Source: Gavia stellata (Eukaryota; Chordata; Aves; Gaviiformes; Gaviidae). Taken from it: 64,000 bases of DNA. The notes below the pieces were generated by a model. It saw only the letters and a list, made by a program, of their open reading frames with translations. It was not told the DNA's origin and did not search any database. The DNA lies in NCBI RefSeq assembly GCF_030936135.1, contig NC_082601.1, forward strand, positions 45,080,171 to 45,144,170, written 5' to 3'. Position 1 is the stretch's first letter; the number at the start of each line of letters is the position of its first letter. A program made the position numbers and the translations under genes. Below are positions 11,191 to 28,423 of this stretch, one piece after another.

Positions 11191-14100
11191 CTGGTCTCTT
11201 GAGTGGCTTTTTGGTGGGGGTGTCCTTCCTTTTGTTCTGAATGGCAGGGGAATATGGCACTCCAGTGGAGGAGCTGTTCTTACGGAAATGGTCTTCCAGC
11301 CCCTTGATGGAGCGGTCAAGCTGGACAGAGCGGATTTGGAAGTAAACAGTCATAAAATCTAGGGAGACAAGGTAGAAACAAGATTATAGGCAAACAGGGA
11401 ACACTATATGATAAAACAAACCTTTCCTGAAACACTCTGTGCCCCTAAGGGGCCCTAGTAGCATTGATGTGGGACCCGAGGTGGTTTTCCCTCCCAGAGC
11501 CTCTCCTATTTTCTTCAAAAACTACTACTTCTTCTTCCTTCCCCCACAATATTCATTCCAGCCCTCCCACCACACACAACAAGTCTGTGCACCAAGAGCA
11601 CATCAGTTGTGGAACTGATGGGAGACATTTGCGCAAGACATTGTCAATTCAAGTGCTCAGTTTCTAACATGAGAGACTTTACACACTTCTCAGGATTCAG
11701 GGCATTCAGGAACTAAATGAGGCGTTCACCATTTGAAAGCAGAATACAAACTGACTAACAAAATACGCTATATATGCTTCAGTCACCTTTGATCATGGAA
11801 AAGTTCTTAAGAAGCTTTTAAAAGATGTTTGTCATACTTGGTAAGCACAGTAATCCCCACTCAGAAGCAAATCATTGAGGTGGGGGGTGATTCTAGTAGC
11901 TATATGTATGTGAAAGTACAGGTTTCCTGTAACAAGTCCACAAAATTGTTCACTCCCAAAGAAAAAGTTAATAAAGGAGTATAAAGCTGTAGGCAGATTT
12001 TGATGCTGCAGAACAGGAAAGAAGAGACATGTACTGACTGAAGAAAGTCTTCTGTGCTGCTTCCCCCCCCCGCCCTTGGTCACATTTACTACAAAAAGTT
12101 CTGTTCATAAATAGTTCCCAAATGGGAATAAGTGACCAGTGTCTCACACATTTATAACACTTATAATGATGGAGCACTAGATAGTTGCAGCTCCATCAGA
12201 AGGCATCACAGATGCAAGTTAAATGGATTTCTGCTATAGGACAGGCAATGCATTAAGACAATTTATGCTTTATTTACACAGCTCGCTCTCTCATCATATT
12301 CACCACATCATTCTGTTCAACTGACAAACCATCACTCACTACAAATGCTGTAAAAAAAAAAAAGAGGATCTTAAGAAGGTGATTGAAAGGAGACTGAACT
12401 ACTCACCTAAAAGGTGCCGCTAAGGCAGTCACTAGTTTTGCTAGCGCTGCTAGCTACCAACGGCAGTGTGAGTCATGGTTTGTTAGCCACAGCAGCACCT
12501 GAGCAGAGGCTTCAAGGCTGAAGGTGTGTGATCTACAATCAAAGCTGTACAGTGCTACACACAACCCTCAACACCCTACTTTTGGTCTCAGCCACATGCG
12601 GTAAGTAGTTGGAGAGCGCTCACCTGATACAGAACTACAAGGGAACAACACACAGCACTACCAACCTTGATTCCTGCCGTTTTCCACCAGCCAGCCAGAA
12701 ATGTGGATGATATCGTGCAGGACGCTCTCCGGGAGGTGCTCCAGAGACGTCTCCTCCTGCGTCTCCATTTCATCATCCCCGCTGATCAGGTCCAGGATGA
12801 GGATGGGTGGGACCGGCTTGGTGTGTCGTGTCATCAAGCTGCGGAACTCTGACTCCAGGGACTCCTTGCCCCTCTCAAAGAGGGATTTCTGGCACAAAAC
12901 AGCAGAAGGACAGAAGCAGCACAGGGCTTCTGTAATCAGTCACTCACAAGTATTTCTGCAGCGTTTCTAACCACATGCTTCAAACTTCGACACCTGTAAC
13001 TAAGAAACTTTTAAAGCAAATTAAATAAAAAAAGGCTTGGGAGTTGCTCAGTTTTCAAGTGGGATTTAAACAGATCTCCCATTCCGTTCAAGCAGTTGAA
13101 GGACTGACAAGAGCTGCTCAGGAAGAGGTTCAATCAACTCCACCACACGTGCAAGATGCCCTTTCAGAAGCCCTATGGCACAATGCGTAGAGAAAGCAAA
13201 ACGCCACAAGCAGAAACGCTGCCGAGTGCAGACTTAAACAGAAGCCAAAACAATTGTTTCTTTAGCTGTGCCCAAACACCTTCTTTACAAGGCAGCAAGC
13301 AAGAGGGCAAGCAGCAGGGCTACATCTGTCCCTCTTACCCATGCCAGGTTCCAGACCCATGACCTACCATGCGGTTCAGCTCTGGGCTGTCTGGATTGTT
13401 GTCCTGGAAGTATTCCACCGCCTTCTGGATTTTGTCCATGCAATTCAAGTACTCCTCCAGCCTCCCAGTGGGGCTGAAAATAAAACCAAAAAGAAACAGA
13501 AGAAGCAAAGAAAGAACGTATCAAGAAAGCACCAGACCAAACTCGGGATAAAAATAACAAGGAACATTTAAATTGCCTTTTCTTCAACTAGGAGGAGGTC
13601 ATGGGATTCCCTTTTGCCTCCACTCAATAGCACCGCAGAATACCCAATTCATGCAGCAAGTGCAGAAGTACTGATGATGGAGCAGCACACAACTCTCAGC
13701 CTTGCCATCCTTTCCCAGTCAGGCCCTGATGGGAAGGTAGAGGAAGCTGCACATCCCACCCCAGAGAAGGGCCATCACAGCACCTTCCCAGAGACTGAAA
13801 GCAGGCTCCAGAACAGTTCCGATTCATCCTGGATGCAGCGACAACATCAACAGGGCAGGAAGAACCTTTGGGAAAAGGGTGGAGGAAAGAAGAGAAGCCA
13901 CCAATGCTCATCAGATTCATATGGCAGCATGTCTGCAAATCCTGGAAGAGACACCAGGGTCTGAGCAGACTTTGCCCTCTGGGGATTGCTGAAGGTCAAG
14001 TCAGGCAGCTTCACTGTGGACTGACAGTGGGAAAAGAGTGTGGGAAGGGTACAAGGAACATTATGATGAGTGTGTGGAGTCAGGTCCCCTACCAGAAGTT

Positions 14101-16348
14101 CAATAGGATGAAGCACCCCAGTAAGATCTAGCTGCTCAACTCACCCTTCCTTTATGATCTTCTCTGTGTCCTTAGCCACATGGTAGTAACTGATGACGTG
14201 ATCCAAGCAGGACAGGGTCTTCTCCACGTTCTCCTGCAAGCGCTGCAGGTTCTCTCTCTGTTTATGGACAGGGATGATCGAGTTCTCCAGCTTCATCAAA
14301 CGACTTTCAAAGGAGGAAAGAATAGAAACCTACACGCCAAGAGAGAAACAGAGAGCTGAGGACATCCTTCCACCTGGATCCATACAGTTGGACAGCAGTT
14401 AGAGCAGGGCAATCAGGGACCTTCAAGTCCCAGCTTCACTTTTTGGGCTCTGCTACTAATTTGCCATGGCTCCTAAAGCAGGCTGTTTAATCCCTCTATG
14501 TCCGAATTTGTATTAATAATCACAAAATAGATCACCTGCCATACAGAGACGGGCCAAGCTTGAATTAGATGTTTGTAAAGTGTGAAGCTAATGTTTCAAG
14601 ACAGTACTAAGGAGGAGCAAAATTTTATTTGACAGCAGAAAACAAAACCACAGGAACTGCCTAGAGGTGCCCTAGGTAAAAAGAACAAAAACATAAACCG
14701 GCTGCCACTTTGCTCCATACCACTAAGACCCAAATATGAGATGCACAACACGACGACACAGGACCAGTATAGCGAGAACCTTCTTTTCCATCATAGACAT
14801 TTAGTTTTTAAAAGGGACTGCGATATTGCTTCTGAAAGGTGGAAAACCTCTTAGTAAGCTCATAAATGGAGCCTTAATGTCATCTTTTCCAGGCAAAAAT
14901 GTAATTCTTTCAAGACTCACTCCTACGTTATGTTTTCCACACTTCTCTGGCAGTGCCTCTATGACCTTCTTGAAGCACTAAGCCCAAAACGGGACATAGT
15001 ATACTAGCTGAGGGCTTAGGAGCAATTAGAGCATGGTTATTACTTTCTACCTCCTAAGCAGAACATTCCCAAAATAAAACTCCAAACGAGACCTGACTTT
15101 ATGAAGCAACAACATGATGCTGTTGCACAAACTAGTCTGGGGTCTATTAATACCAATTCCCAAGAGAGAGGACAGACTCATTTGAGCCCTCATCTCCTCA
15201 GGAGAGAAGCTTAGGATTTAAACATTCATCAGTTTCCCACTTCGCCCAGCCACTGAAGTGTCAAACACAGATGCAGAGCAAGTGGTTCATTACTCTGCAT
15301 TCCTCAGATAGGCACAATGACAGCCTTGAAAACAGATTGTCCTAAGAAAAAGTAAACCGAGGCCCAACATTAGGGCTGAACTTCAAGGACCTCCTTACCA
15401 TGTTCTTTGTAAGCTGGTCACTCTTCTCAAGGCTCTCTTTGATAAAGGACAGGGTTTCTTCTTCCTGTCAGCAGGATGAAAAACTAGTCTTCAATTCTGA
15501 ACATGGAGCATTTAAGTCACTACATGCTACACGTACGTTTTTACAAGTCCTGGTAAACACTGCAGCAAACAATGTTTGATCTGATGCTGACACCACATTT
15601 TAATATGCCACCTCTTCGCAGAAATCACAACAACTGACCCGAGGCGAGAGACGCATAACAGAAGTGAGGGGTTTATGGATTACTCATTTCCCTCTAATAG
15701 CCCAAGCCCATGAGCCTTAGCACACTGAAGTCACAGCACAATATAACATTAACACCTTTACCACAGAGGCACACTGGCACAAGACCACATTTGCCTGCCA
15801 CAGCACAACACAGGTGTTGCACAGGCACCATCCAAATCCCCCACACAGCCGTGAACTCAAGCAGCCAACGCAAAGCAACCACCAAGGGCTGTTTTCAAGT
15901 CACCAAAGCCCAGAGATGGGGTGGGGGGGACGGACGGGACACAGCAACCTGCAAGGGCTGGCCCCACAGGCTGCACCTGAGGACCTGAAGGGAGAGCCCC
16001 CAGAAGCTACCAGGCCCTAAGAGCAGGGCCCCAGCCCCAAAGCGGGGGGCAGAAATACCTCCTGACCCTGAAAACTAAGGGCCCTCGGCCCTGAAGGGGA
16101 CCTGGGGATGCTGACAGCCCGGAGCGGGGTGACCAGGCCCTTAGGGGGCCGCGGGACGCTCCCAGGCCCGGAGGGGGCCTCCGTGCCAGCTCCCAGGCCC
16201 ATCTCCCAGGCAACGCGCTGGGGCTGCGGGCCCGGGACCAGGCCCCGGCCCCGGCAGGGCCCGCAGCAGGGCCCTAGCCCAGCCCTACCTGCTTGAGCTT
16301 GCCCTCGATCGCCCTCCTGCGGGCCGACACCTCCTCGGCGGGGATCAT
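11191..16348 (-). CDS. EXOC7: EXOC7 (exocyst subunit Exo70), first six coding exons only
   Basis: Exo70 is the exocyst subunit that helps tether secretory vesicles to the plasma membrane, binding phosphoinositides through its C-terminal domain. Six coding exons are intact on the minus strand: 16289-16348 (ATG at 16346-16348, product begins MIPAEEVSARRRAIEGKLKQ), 15399-15464, 14145-14329, 13368-13473, 12666-12888 and 11191-11358. All sites are GT-AG and phases agree, giving 808 coding bases (269 codons plus one base) with no stop or frameshift. They encode the N-terminal coiled coil and start of the helical rod, including KSLFERGKESLESEFRSLMT, ILILDLISGD and YFQIRSVQLDRSIKGL. The other half or more of the normal protein, including the membrane-binding domain, is missing. 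Reading past the last donor gives a stop at 11069-11071. Either the gene is truncated by rearrangement or the missing exons lie beyond a very large insertion. Confidence 0.93.
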
Positions 16349-16660
16349 CCTGCCGCGGAGCGCCGGGGCCGCGCTCCACCGTTCAGTCCCACTGCACACA
16401 CCCTCTTCCGCCCTCCCGTCACTGCCGCGGCGCCATCTTGGGAGCGGCAAGACACATTGAGCATGCGCAGCACGACCAAGGGCCCTCTGGGGAGTGGTCT
16501 CCATTTAAGTAGGGGCCGGAAAGGCACCAGCCCTGAACGCGCATGCGCTGTTGTCCCAGAGGGGAAGAGGCGCATGCGCACTGCCCCTCGTGACGGGCAG
16601 TTTGGGAGTAGTGGGCAGCTGCGCCGCCATGTTGGAAGTGGTGTGGCGGGTGCCAGGGGG
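16349..16660 (-). promoter_or_regulatory. EXOC7 CpG-island promoter with NRF1- and YY1-type sites
   Basis: Just upstream of the EXOC7 ATG are three NRF1-like palindromes: GCATGCGCAG at 16461-16470, CGCGCATGCGCTG at 16538-16550 and GCGCATGCGCAC at 16570-16581. There are two YY1-like CCAT motifs, GCGCCATCTTG near 16431-16441 and GCCGCCATGTTGG near 16624-16636, in the same orientation. This mix is typical of TATA-less housekeeping promoters and is often bidirectional. No convincing plus-strand gene follows. Confidence 0.7.
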
Positions 16661-19600
16661 GCACCCCATTTCTGTCAGGGCAGGACTGGCTCCCCAGGCC
16701 CGCCATCCCCACTGCGGCCTGGCCGAGTCGAGCTCCTCCAACCCCAGTATCACCGACGTCCCCACAGGACACGACGTCCTGACGGGGGTCCAAAGCCACC
16801 CAGCCTTCCCCCCTGCCAAGCTGTTGGGGCGGCCAGGCCCAGGGCCACTCTGCCACACACCGTGAGGGGGAAACGAGGTGTGGAGGAAGATTACAGGGGT
16901 TTGAGCCCAGGGAAATTAAATTGTAGAGATTTGAGTATGAATTATGGAAATGTAGACATTTGCAGGAGTGCAGGTCACTCCACTCCCATCCAGCATCCAT
17001 TTTCCAGAAAGAAAGGCTACCACCACAGGGAAGGTGCTGCCTTCTCCTGCGGCATAGGTGGGGATGGCTGGGTTTATCACACGCTGAGGCAGTTACGGGG
17101 CTCTGCAACCTCACAAACCACATCCAGCCTGGCACAGGGAGCTGGTTTTATCAGTACAGACAGTCCCAGCCTGCCGTCTCATGGTGCACCGAGGCAAGGC
17201 CCCTGCTGCGTGAAGGGACTGGTGTGTTCTCATCCATCTTCCCCTTGTCAAACCACCCCGGGCTCTGGAAAGGAGCTGAAACAGCCCGACTGGTCTCTTT
17301 TGTTCAACAACTTCGGTGTGTTTCATAACCCACCTTATCATGCTGCAAGCAGCTGTGACCGGGCTCTGGCTGCTGTGAGGGCCGATGCACAGCCAGGGCA
17401 CTGTGTTTTCTGTGTGTGACATTGCCCAGCCATGACTGCCTGCCCGTGTTTTATGGGGACACCTGCTAGAGGGGATCTTGTCCTGTGGGTACAAGAGAGA
17501 AGAGCCCTGTCCAGGGTCAGCGCTCAGCATGTCTTGTGCTTTTCCCCGCTGGGCTGGTGTGATTGGGAAGGTTTCTTTTTCTCCGTGTACAGCAGAGCCA
17601 TCTCTTTTTTTTATAGCAATCCATGCTTTTTCTGCTAACACTCATCCCCTCATTCAAAGAGCACCCAGGGCCAAAATGAAATCTCCCCTCTCTGAGCCTG
17701 GGCAACAATTGTGTGTGCTCCCCTGAATAGTGCTGTATATCTCCTGAAAACCCAGCAAAAATGTTCCCTCACCCCTTCATGGGGTGACTGAGCCCTCAGA
17801 GCAAAGAGGGGGAGCTGGGATAGAGGCACCCAACCCATGTCGCCACTGCCAGCTAGGGTGCAAAGGGTGAATAAATATACAGAAAGTCAGTCTGCCAATA
17901 AATAGTGTAAAAACTACCAGAGTGTGCAAACGTGAGGTGCAACGCCACATCCAAGGGGAGGCAGCAGAAAAAACCTGGCTTGCTGGTCAAATGAAAAAAG
18001 TCAAAGCAGCAGAGGTTATTTCTGGTAAAATGAAAAAGAAAGGGTAGAAACACTGCAGTTTGAACATGTTAAAATACAGTGCAAAAGGGCGCAAAGCACA
18101 CCTGGGATCTTTGGGTTGTAAATACCCCCCGGCTCATTGCTGGCAGTTTCTCCACAGTCCCTTTCCAGCCCCTTCTCCCACCATCCCAAGTGGCAGCACT
18201 GCCCCACAGCTGTGGGCACAGAGAGGTACCCACAGCCTGGCCCTGGCCAGCCTCGCACCCAGCCCCACATCCCTGAGCCAACCTGCCCTCCCCATGGGGC
18301 TCCCCGAACCTGCTGCCCCCAGACCCGCCACCCCTCACCCTGCCTGCGCCGGCCGGGCTGGCAGCTGAGCGTGCGCTGCTTTTCTTCCCTGCCTTGGCAG
18401 AGCCCAACCGCTCCTCGGCGTAATTGGCCTCGCGAGGGCTTGGCTATTCCTGCGGTTTCTGTGCGGCTCCTCTCACCGCCCTGTACCCAAGAGGGCTCTG
18501 AAGCCACTTGTGTTTCTCAGGGCATCTACAGGGCCAGGTGGGGACATGGCACAAGCAGAGGGATAGCCCCAGGCACTGACACCATGTCACCCTCAAGAGC
18601 TCCCCGCAGGGGCAGGGAAGGATGCTCCCGGGGTTGGGAGCAGCTCCCAGGACTTGGGACCCCGGGCACAGCCACCCTTATGTCGCACAGGCGGGGTGTA
18701 ACCATTGTCACGCATGTGGTGGTTTGTGCCTCAGTTTCTCCGCGGGGCATTGCTGTGCTACCGTGGAGAGGGGTGATAGCACCCATGTAGCAAGGCTGTG
18801 TGTGCAGCCAGGGCTGGGCTGGTGAGATGTCCCCTACCTCCAGGGGAGAGGATCAGGCAGAGCCAGGCTGTGCTGGAGGGAAACAAAGAGGCAAAAGGGT
18901 TTTTTCTTCTCCATTTTTTTCTTTTATTTATTTATTTATTTATTTATTTATTTTGATAAATAACTTTCCATGGAAAAGGTTAAATTGCACACATATCGCT
19001 GCAGTTCTTCAGCATCGAGGCCCCGAAACAGGAAAATATAACAAAACCAACAAATAAAAAGGAGCATTGCCAATACAGATATAAACACCTACACTGACCC
19101 CCAAAGCCCCCCAAAGACATGGCCTTCACTCCCCAGCCCCGGGACACCGTCCCCAGCTGCGCGGTGGCATCCCAGGGCACTTCAGGTGCTGGCACCTGGG
19201 CAAAGCAGTGGCCCAGTCCCAGCTCTGCTGCTTGCGTGAGCCGAAGATGTTGGTTCTTAGCCTGTCCCACGCTTTACCGGTGGGATGCGGGACCTGCACT
19301 CCCACCTCCACGGCTCCAACCCTCTCCCCAAATGTGGGTGCAAATTACTCCAAGGGTAATTTATATAGTTTTTTAAAGGCTTGTTTATTGATTCTTGCAC
19401 TACAACTACACTCTCAATAAATTATATTGCTCACATTAAAGGTCCTAAGTGCTTTTGTAACCAAACAAGAAATTCTTTACAATCTTCCATGTTTCAGTAA
19501 GTCTAAGACATACAACTAAAACTACAGCTTCTACTTACTCCTACCTAATAGCTACTCTAACTCTAATAACCTACAGCGAAGGAGAGGCAAAGGAGAGGCG

Positions 19601-21052
19601 AAGGATCCCGTTCTTGAGAGCTTCAAGTCAAGTTTCAGCAGAGTTTGGCTCCACTCCCGAAATGTTTCTGAGCTGCTTTGCAGAGACCTTGCCACACTCT
19701 CGCTGTGCTCCAAGCCAAAGGGCCAAAGCTTTGGTTTGTGTCAATCCCGGCGGCTCTCCCGGATGATGAGCTGCTCCCGGCTGGATGGAACTTCATCTCC
19801 ACTGCCATCCCCAGAGCCCGTGGCACTCACAGTCTTTGGCCTGAGCTCCTGGATGGAGCCTGAATGTGGATTTCCTTCCTCCTTGGTCTCAGCTGGGAGC
19901 ATTTGATGTGGAGTGACCCCATTGCCACCAGCTGATGGCCATGCCACAGTGTTTTCCTTACAGCTCCCCCAAAAACGCATTCTTAATCGGGGTCCTGCGT
20001 TGCCCTGGCAGCCACTCATAACCTGATGGATGAGCAAAAGAAGTGGAGAGCAACAGTCTCAGACCAAAAAAACAGAGAGGGGCTATGTCAGCTGGTGAAA
20101 GACAGAGAGGGTTTATGGTGGCCTAGACCCTTCAGCAACTGCAGCGAGAATTTTGGCTATAAAAAATACGAAAGCTCGTTCTGGGAGCACCTCGGTCCCT
20201 ACTGCTCCTCTCCTGCCAGGGCCAGTTCCTGGATCTTTAACGAAACCTGTTGCTGCTGCTCCAGGAATCCTCCCTCGCCTGGTCTTGGTTTACAGAACAA
20301 TGAACACAAGCCTTTAAAAACAGTGAAAATATAAAACAACTCTCAAACTGTATTTCCCCTATCCCCCCCACTATTAAGAAATTCTAGTGCTAAAAATATA
20401 GGTTTCTTTGAATATATAATATATAATATATTATATAAAAACATCTAAAGAGGCAGACTTGCTGAATTTATAAACCTTTTCTTCTTCCCTAGGCACAAGT
20501 CGGGAGGGAGGTTGAACTCGGAGAATCCAGAAGGGACCTCTATTTGCTTGCTAGCTAATTATCACACTATATCTACTAACTACCCTAGATAGAGAAAGGA
20601 AAGAGAGACAGAAATGGAGAGACGAAAGGGTGAGGAAATTGCATTTAATCTATAGAGTCCTAAGCCGCCAGGAATCACATGTCTTGGATGGAATTTAGCA
20701 GGTGCTCTCCTTTAGCCCTGAAGGAACAGATGTTGTGTCCATTTTCACAGGAAAAAAAAAAAAAAAAGGATAATTCACATTTCTTCCTTTAAAAGTAAAA
20801 AAATAAGTAGTGTTCTATTTCTTCTCTCATGGACTAGAGACTTCTGATGTGTCCTTTAAAGATCTATCAAGCAGTTCCTGTGGTGGTGTTTTTTTCTCCC
20901 CCCGGTGTTTCTGTGAATAATCTTATGATGAAGCTGGTAAAAATCACTGTGGATGTCTCTGTCTCTAGAAAATCTTGTCCCTTGTAAGTCCCAGCAGCAT
21001 GGGGGGAGCATCCTACTAAAGTCTGTGTGGGCTTGGAATGGCGACTGGCCTC
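16661..21052. other. EXOC7-FOXJ1 intergenic region and FOXJ1 3' UTR
   Basis: No coding exon is supported. The part next to 21052 should be the FOXJ1 3' UTR. A candidate minus-strand polyadenylation signal (AATAAA, seen as TTTATT on plus) is at about 19383. A TTTA tetranucleotide run lies at about 18924-18954. Long plus-strand open frames between 16457 and 17419 lack codon structure I can recognise. Confidence 0.5.
18924..18954. repeat. TTTA microsatellite
   Basis: About seven tandem copies of the four-base unit TTTA are directly visible. Confidence 0.9.
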
Positions 21053-25157
<4,105 letters not shown>

Positions 25158-26110
25158 CTGCAATAAAAACAGGGAGAGGGTTGAGGGTCTCTGAGGCGCA
25201 GCCGCTCTGCAGCACCCTGGCAGGGTTGGACCTGGGTGGTCCCGGTGCCGCTGGGTGAGACCCATCCCCGGGGTGCTGTGCACCGGAGCCGCAGTGCCCC
25301 ACTCCCCCAGGGTGCAAAACATCTTCCAGTTCCCCTCTGGCTATCGACTGCCCTGGCTTTCATCCTATTTCTGCTCCTCCCTTCACCTGCCACCCCGAAA
25401 ACACCCCGGCGGGGGCGAGCGCGGAGCCTCCCCAACACACCCTCGCTCAGAGCGAGCCGGGAGATTCAAGCTCCCGTTATCCCCGGGCTGGGGAGGCGGC
25501 GTCTGGCTTCGCTGCTGGGCTGTGATCCCGAAATCTCCTTTCTCCGGGCGAGCAGAGCGCTCTCCGAGAGCGGCCGAGTGACGCGGAGCGCTGCGCCGAC
25601 TGCGCCGGGGCGGTTCGGGCCGGGGGTTCCACGGGTGGAATGACGCCGAACCCAACAGTCGGCGCGGGGGGAGTGGGAGTAGAACGTTCTCTCTCGTTCC
25701 AGCGAAAGAAACTTTTCCTGCAAAAAGAAGGCTCGGGGCAGCTGCAGCTTGTTCAGACGCCTGAGCCCCAGTGCCACCACCCCCCGGCCCCTGCCCGCAG
25801 TGAGGGAGAGCCCAGAAACGCTGGGGCGGGCGGGGGGGGGGTAACAATGACAAGAACAATGGCAATGACAATGGCAATAACAGTAGCAATAAACGTCCTC
25901 CCCTCCCTCTGCAAACCCACCGCCCCTGACGGCGGCTTCGCCCGCACAGCCCGGCTGAGCCCTCGGCACTGCTAAAAGGGGCCAAAAAAAAAAAAACCCA
26001 ACCCCAAAGCCCTGGGGGTGGCGGGGGGATTGGTGCTTTCCCCCCACCCCGGTGAGCGGTGGCCCCGCGCGGTGCCAGGCCCTGCCCGCCCGGCCGCCGT
26101 GATTTGCCGG
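25158..26110 (-). promoter_or_regulatory. FOXJ1 5' CpG island and probable non-coding first exon
   Basis: GC- and CpG-rich sequence lies immediately 5' of the FOXJ1 coding exon. The coding exon starts at a splice acceptor (ATTGCAG before 25157), so at least one untranslated exon lies upstream. A plausible donor (GGCAG|GTGAAG on the minus strand) is at about 25389. A triplet-like ACAATGGCA run is at about 25844-25895. The transcription start cannot be fixed from sequence. Confidence 0.6.
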
Positions 26111-26650
26111 CCATAAAAGCATTCAAACGGTGAGTTGCAGTTGTGCATTCACAGGTTTTCTCTTAGGTAAAGTAGTTTACAGCTGTCAGAAATATTTTGT
26201 GTGTGATCTATAATTCTAAAATGACGACAGCTTTAGTTGTATCTTGGGCGGGACTCGAACTTCAGCCTCCCGCACTCCAGCGGAGTGACGGTCACTTTGT
26301 CCTGCGGTGTCTTTGCTCTGCCCCTTGCTCACTCGCTGTGCCCTGTTGTACCTTCTCTAGTCTTCGGACGAATGGTTCTCCTCGGGATAAAGAGAGACTC
26401 TTTCTCTCCCCAGGTATTTATAAGGACTGTGCAGTCGAGGCTGTGATCTGTAGTTTTGTTAATTCTGCTCTTCTTACTGCCTGTGACTGTTCTTCCCCCT
26501 TGCAGGCGATGGGAAGAGCCGTTGGCATAGCGCTCATGAAGCGGTTTGGGTGGCGGGCTTGTTGTAAATATTCTGATTTTTTTTTAATCAAAATATGATT
26601 TTTTATATATATATAAAAGGTTAAATTTAATTAATAAATAAATAAGTTAG
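26111..26650. other. Unassigned sequence between the FOXJ1 island and an LTR
   Basis: No gene is recognised. A TA-rich run (TATATATATA) lies near 26600-26618. RNF157 exons, expected near here from vertebrate synteny, are not seen. Confidence 0.4.
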
Positions 26651-26879
26651 GATTGTTAAGTTAGAAACAATAACCATAGGAACCTCACCAGGGAGTCGCC
26701 GTTCCATACTGAGGAACTAACAGTAACGAGATGGAACGATGAAGAACTGAATAGAAAAGTTTTGTTTGAGTCCTATGGCAGTGTGACCTGATATGCACCA
26801 GTGATGCTGCTTGAAAAATCCCCTTACCCTCCCATCTGATATGAATATCAAGAATGCCAATCAATAGATATTAATAGAA

Positions 26880-27486
26880 ATAAACATTGATTATTCATAG
26901 GCATGGAAATTGACAGAAAATTATAAGCTAGAAAGTGATTATTAAAAGATTAAAGATTATATATATATATTCTGTATAAGGGTAACTAGGTATGGGCTAT
27001 CCCTGATTTAATCATAAACTAGCATTTAACAATGTAGCATTGTGAAGAGGTAGAATTTGCTTGTCAAGAGAATGATAAGTTGTAGGCCTGGTCAGTAAAC
27101 CGGGGAAAACTTAAGAAGATTCCAAGAATGGGATTTTGCAACCAAGCTGAGCATGCGCAAAGATGGGATTCAACTAGAGGACACCGTGAGGAAGACTATG
27201 GACGACCACCAGATGACCTTAGACGACCACCTGTGTACCTGGAGGCGAATGTGTCACGAGCATTTACATACATTAATGAGTTCTCGGAAATTGTATGAGT
27301 ATGTTAATTGTTTCTTGGAAATGTGATGAATATGTATACTTTGATTGTATATAACTTCTGTAGCGGAGAAACTAAGCACGCACACGAGGTGGAGCGATCC
27401 CCTGTGCGTCCAGCGCTGCAATAAACAAGTGTCTGCTCACCCTCGTACATTGTGTAGGTGACTTTTTCTATTAGAGATTTGTAACA
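26880..27486 (+). mobile_element. ERV LTR of a second family (left edge uncertain)
   Basis: The right part has LTR architecture on the plus strand: a TATA-like TATATAAC at about 27348, then AGCGCTGCAATAAAC with the polyadenylation signal at about 27420, then an end in GTAACA at about 27481-27486. The segment just before the signal resembles the same region of inverted LTR copy C (GCGCTGCAATAAA). The left boundary may be anywhere from about 26657 to 26900. No internal coding sequence is attached. Confidence 0.6.
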
Positions 27487-28423
27487 TGTTTAACAGTCAC
27501 GTAACCCAAATGCATGTTAAATAGACAAGTTTTGCCCTTCTTCCTGATCTGTCTGGGAGATAATTCTCAGGAGGTCATAAACGGTATGTTCTGCTGTGCT
27601 TTAAAATAACCTGTCGCCAGAAATGTCTTCCTTAGTGCCTGCGCAGAGCGAGAACCTCCAGAAGCGAGGGCGTGCTGACCCTCGGGCAGCTTCAAAGCAA
27701 CGAATACTTGTAAAGAGGTTAAAAATCCAGTCCCCTGGTAGCAGCGTGCGTGTCTAAATCCACCTGACTCCACATCACTCAGCACTCAATCAAAAGTTTT
27801 TGTGGGTAGGGGTGGATGAAGTCGGTATACTCTAGAGGCAGGTGCTAAAACTGGCCAGGCAGTTCATCTAAATAAATCAAAATTTACCTTTGAATGGAGT
27901 GGCATGCCTTTAGATGTGGGGGTGGGGTGTGTATTGCTTTTTCCTTCCTTGGTCTGAGCACAGTGCAGTGAGAGGTGTTTCCACCTGGGGGAGGGAAACT
28001 CATCCAACAGCCATCATCAGCCTCAGGGCTTGTGGTCCTTGATGGAGGCCTAAGTGCTTGGGATAGCTTTAGTTGTGTGGTGCTTCTCATTCTGCTCCCA
28101 GCTTTTCCCATTAACGTTTGCTCTTTGGTTAATTTGTCTGTGCAGTGTTTAGTAAACATTCTCCATTCAGAGCTCTGAGTCCCTTCCCCCCCCCCCCCCC
28201 CCAGGCAGGTAAACTACATGTGCCTTTCTTTGAAACCCCATGAATAGCTCTGGAGTTTACCTTGGGAGCAGAGAAAATAGGGACCCTTTAGAGCAGAGAA
28301 GAGACTTTAATAGGAGAAGCACTGCAATGATATGCTGCTTGTGAGGAGGAAAGTACCTGCTTCAACTTCTTTTGGTAGCTTCTGCATTGTTTAGCAATAA
28401 CGACTTAAAAGACTGATTACTTC
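27487..28423. other. Unassigned sequence with a poly-C run
   Basis: No exon recognised. A pure C run of about 18 bases lies near 28185-28202. Confidence 0.4.

Noticed and set aside
16457-17419. 320-codon plus-strand open frame opposite the EXOC7 promoter
   Set aside because: Arises in CpG-rich promoter sequence and has no recognisable domain or splice structure; a bidirectional transcript remains possible but is not shown.
26246-26275. tRNA-like or primer-binding-site-like TGGGCGGGACTCGAAC
   Set aside because: Read backwards it has a T-loop word, but no T-stem pairing, acceptor stem or A box, and it does not follow an LTR end at the right distance.
26111-28423. RNF157, the expected neighbour of FOXJ1
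   Set aside because: No RING or other recognisable exon was found on either strand before the LTRs.
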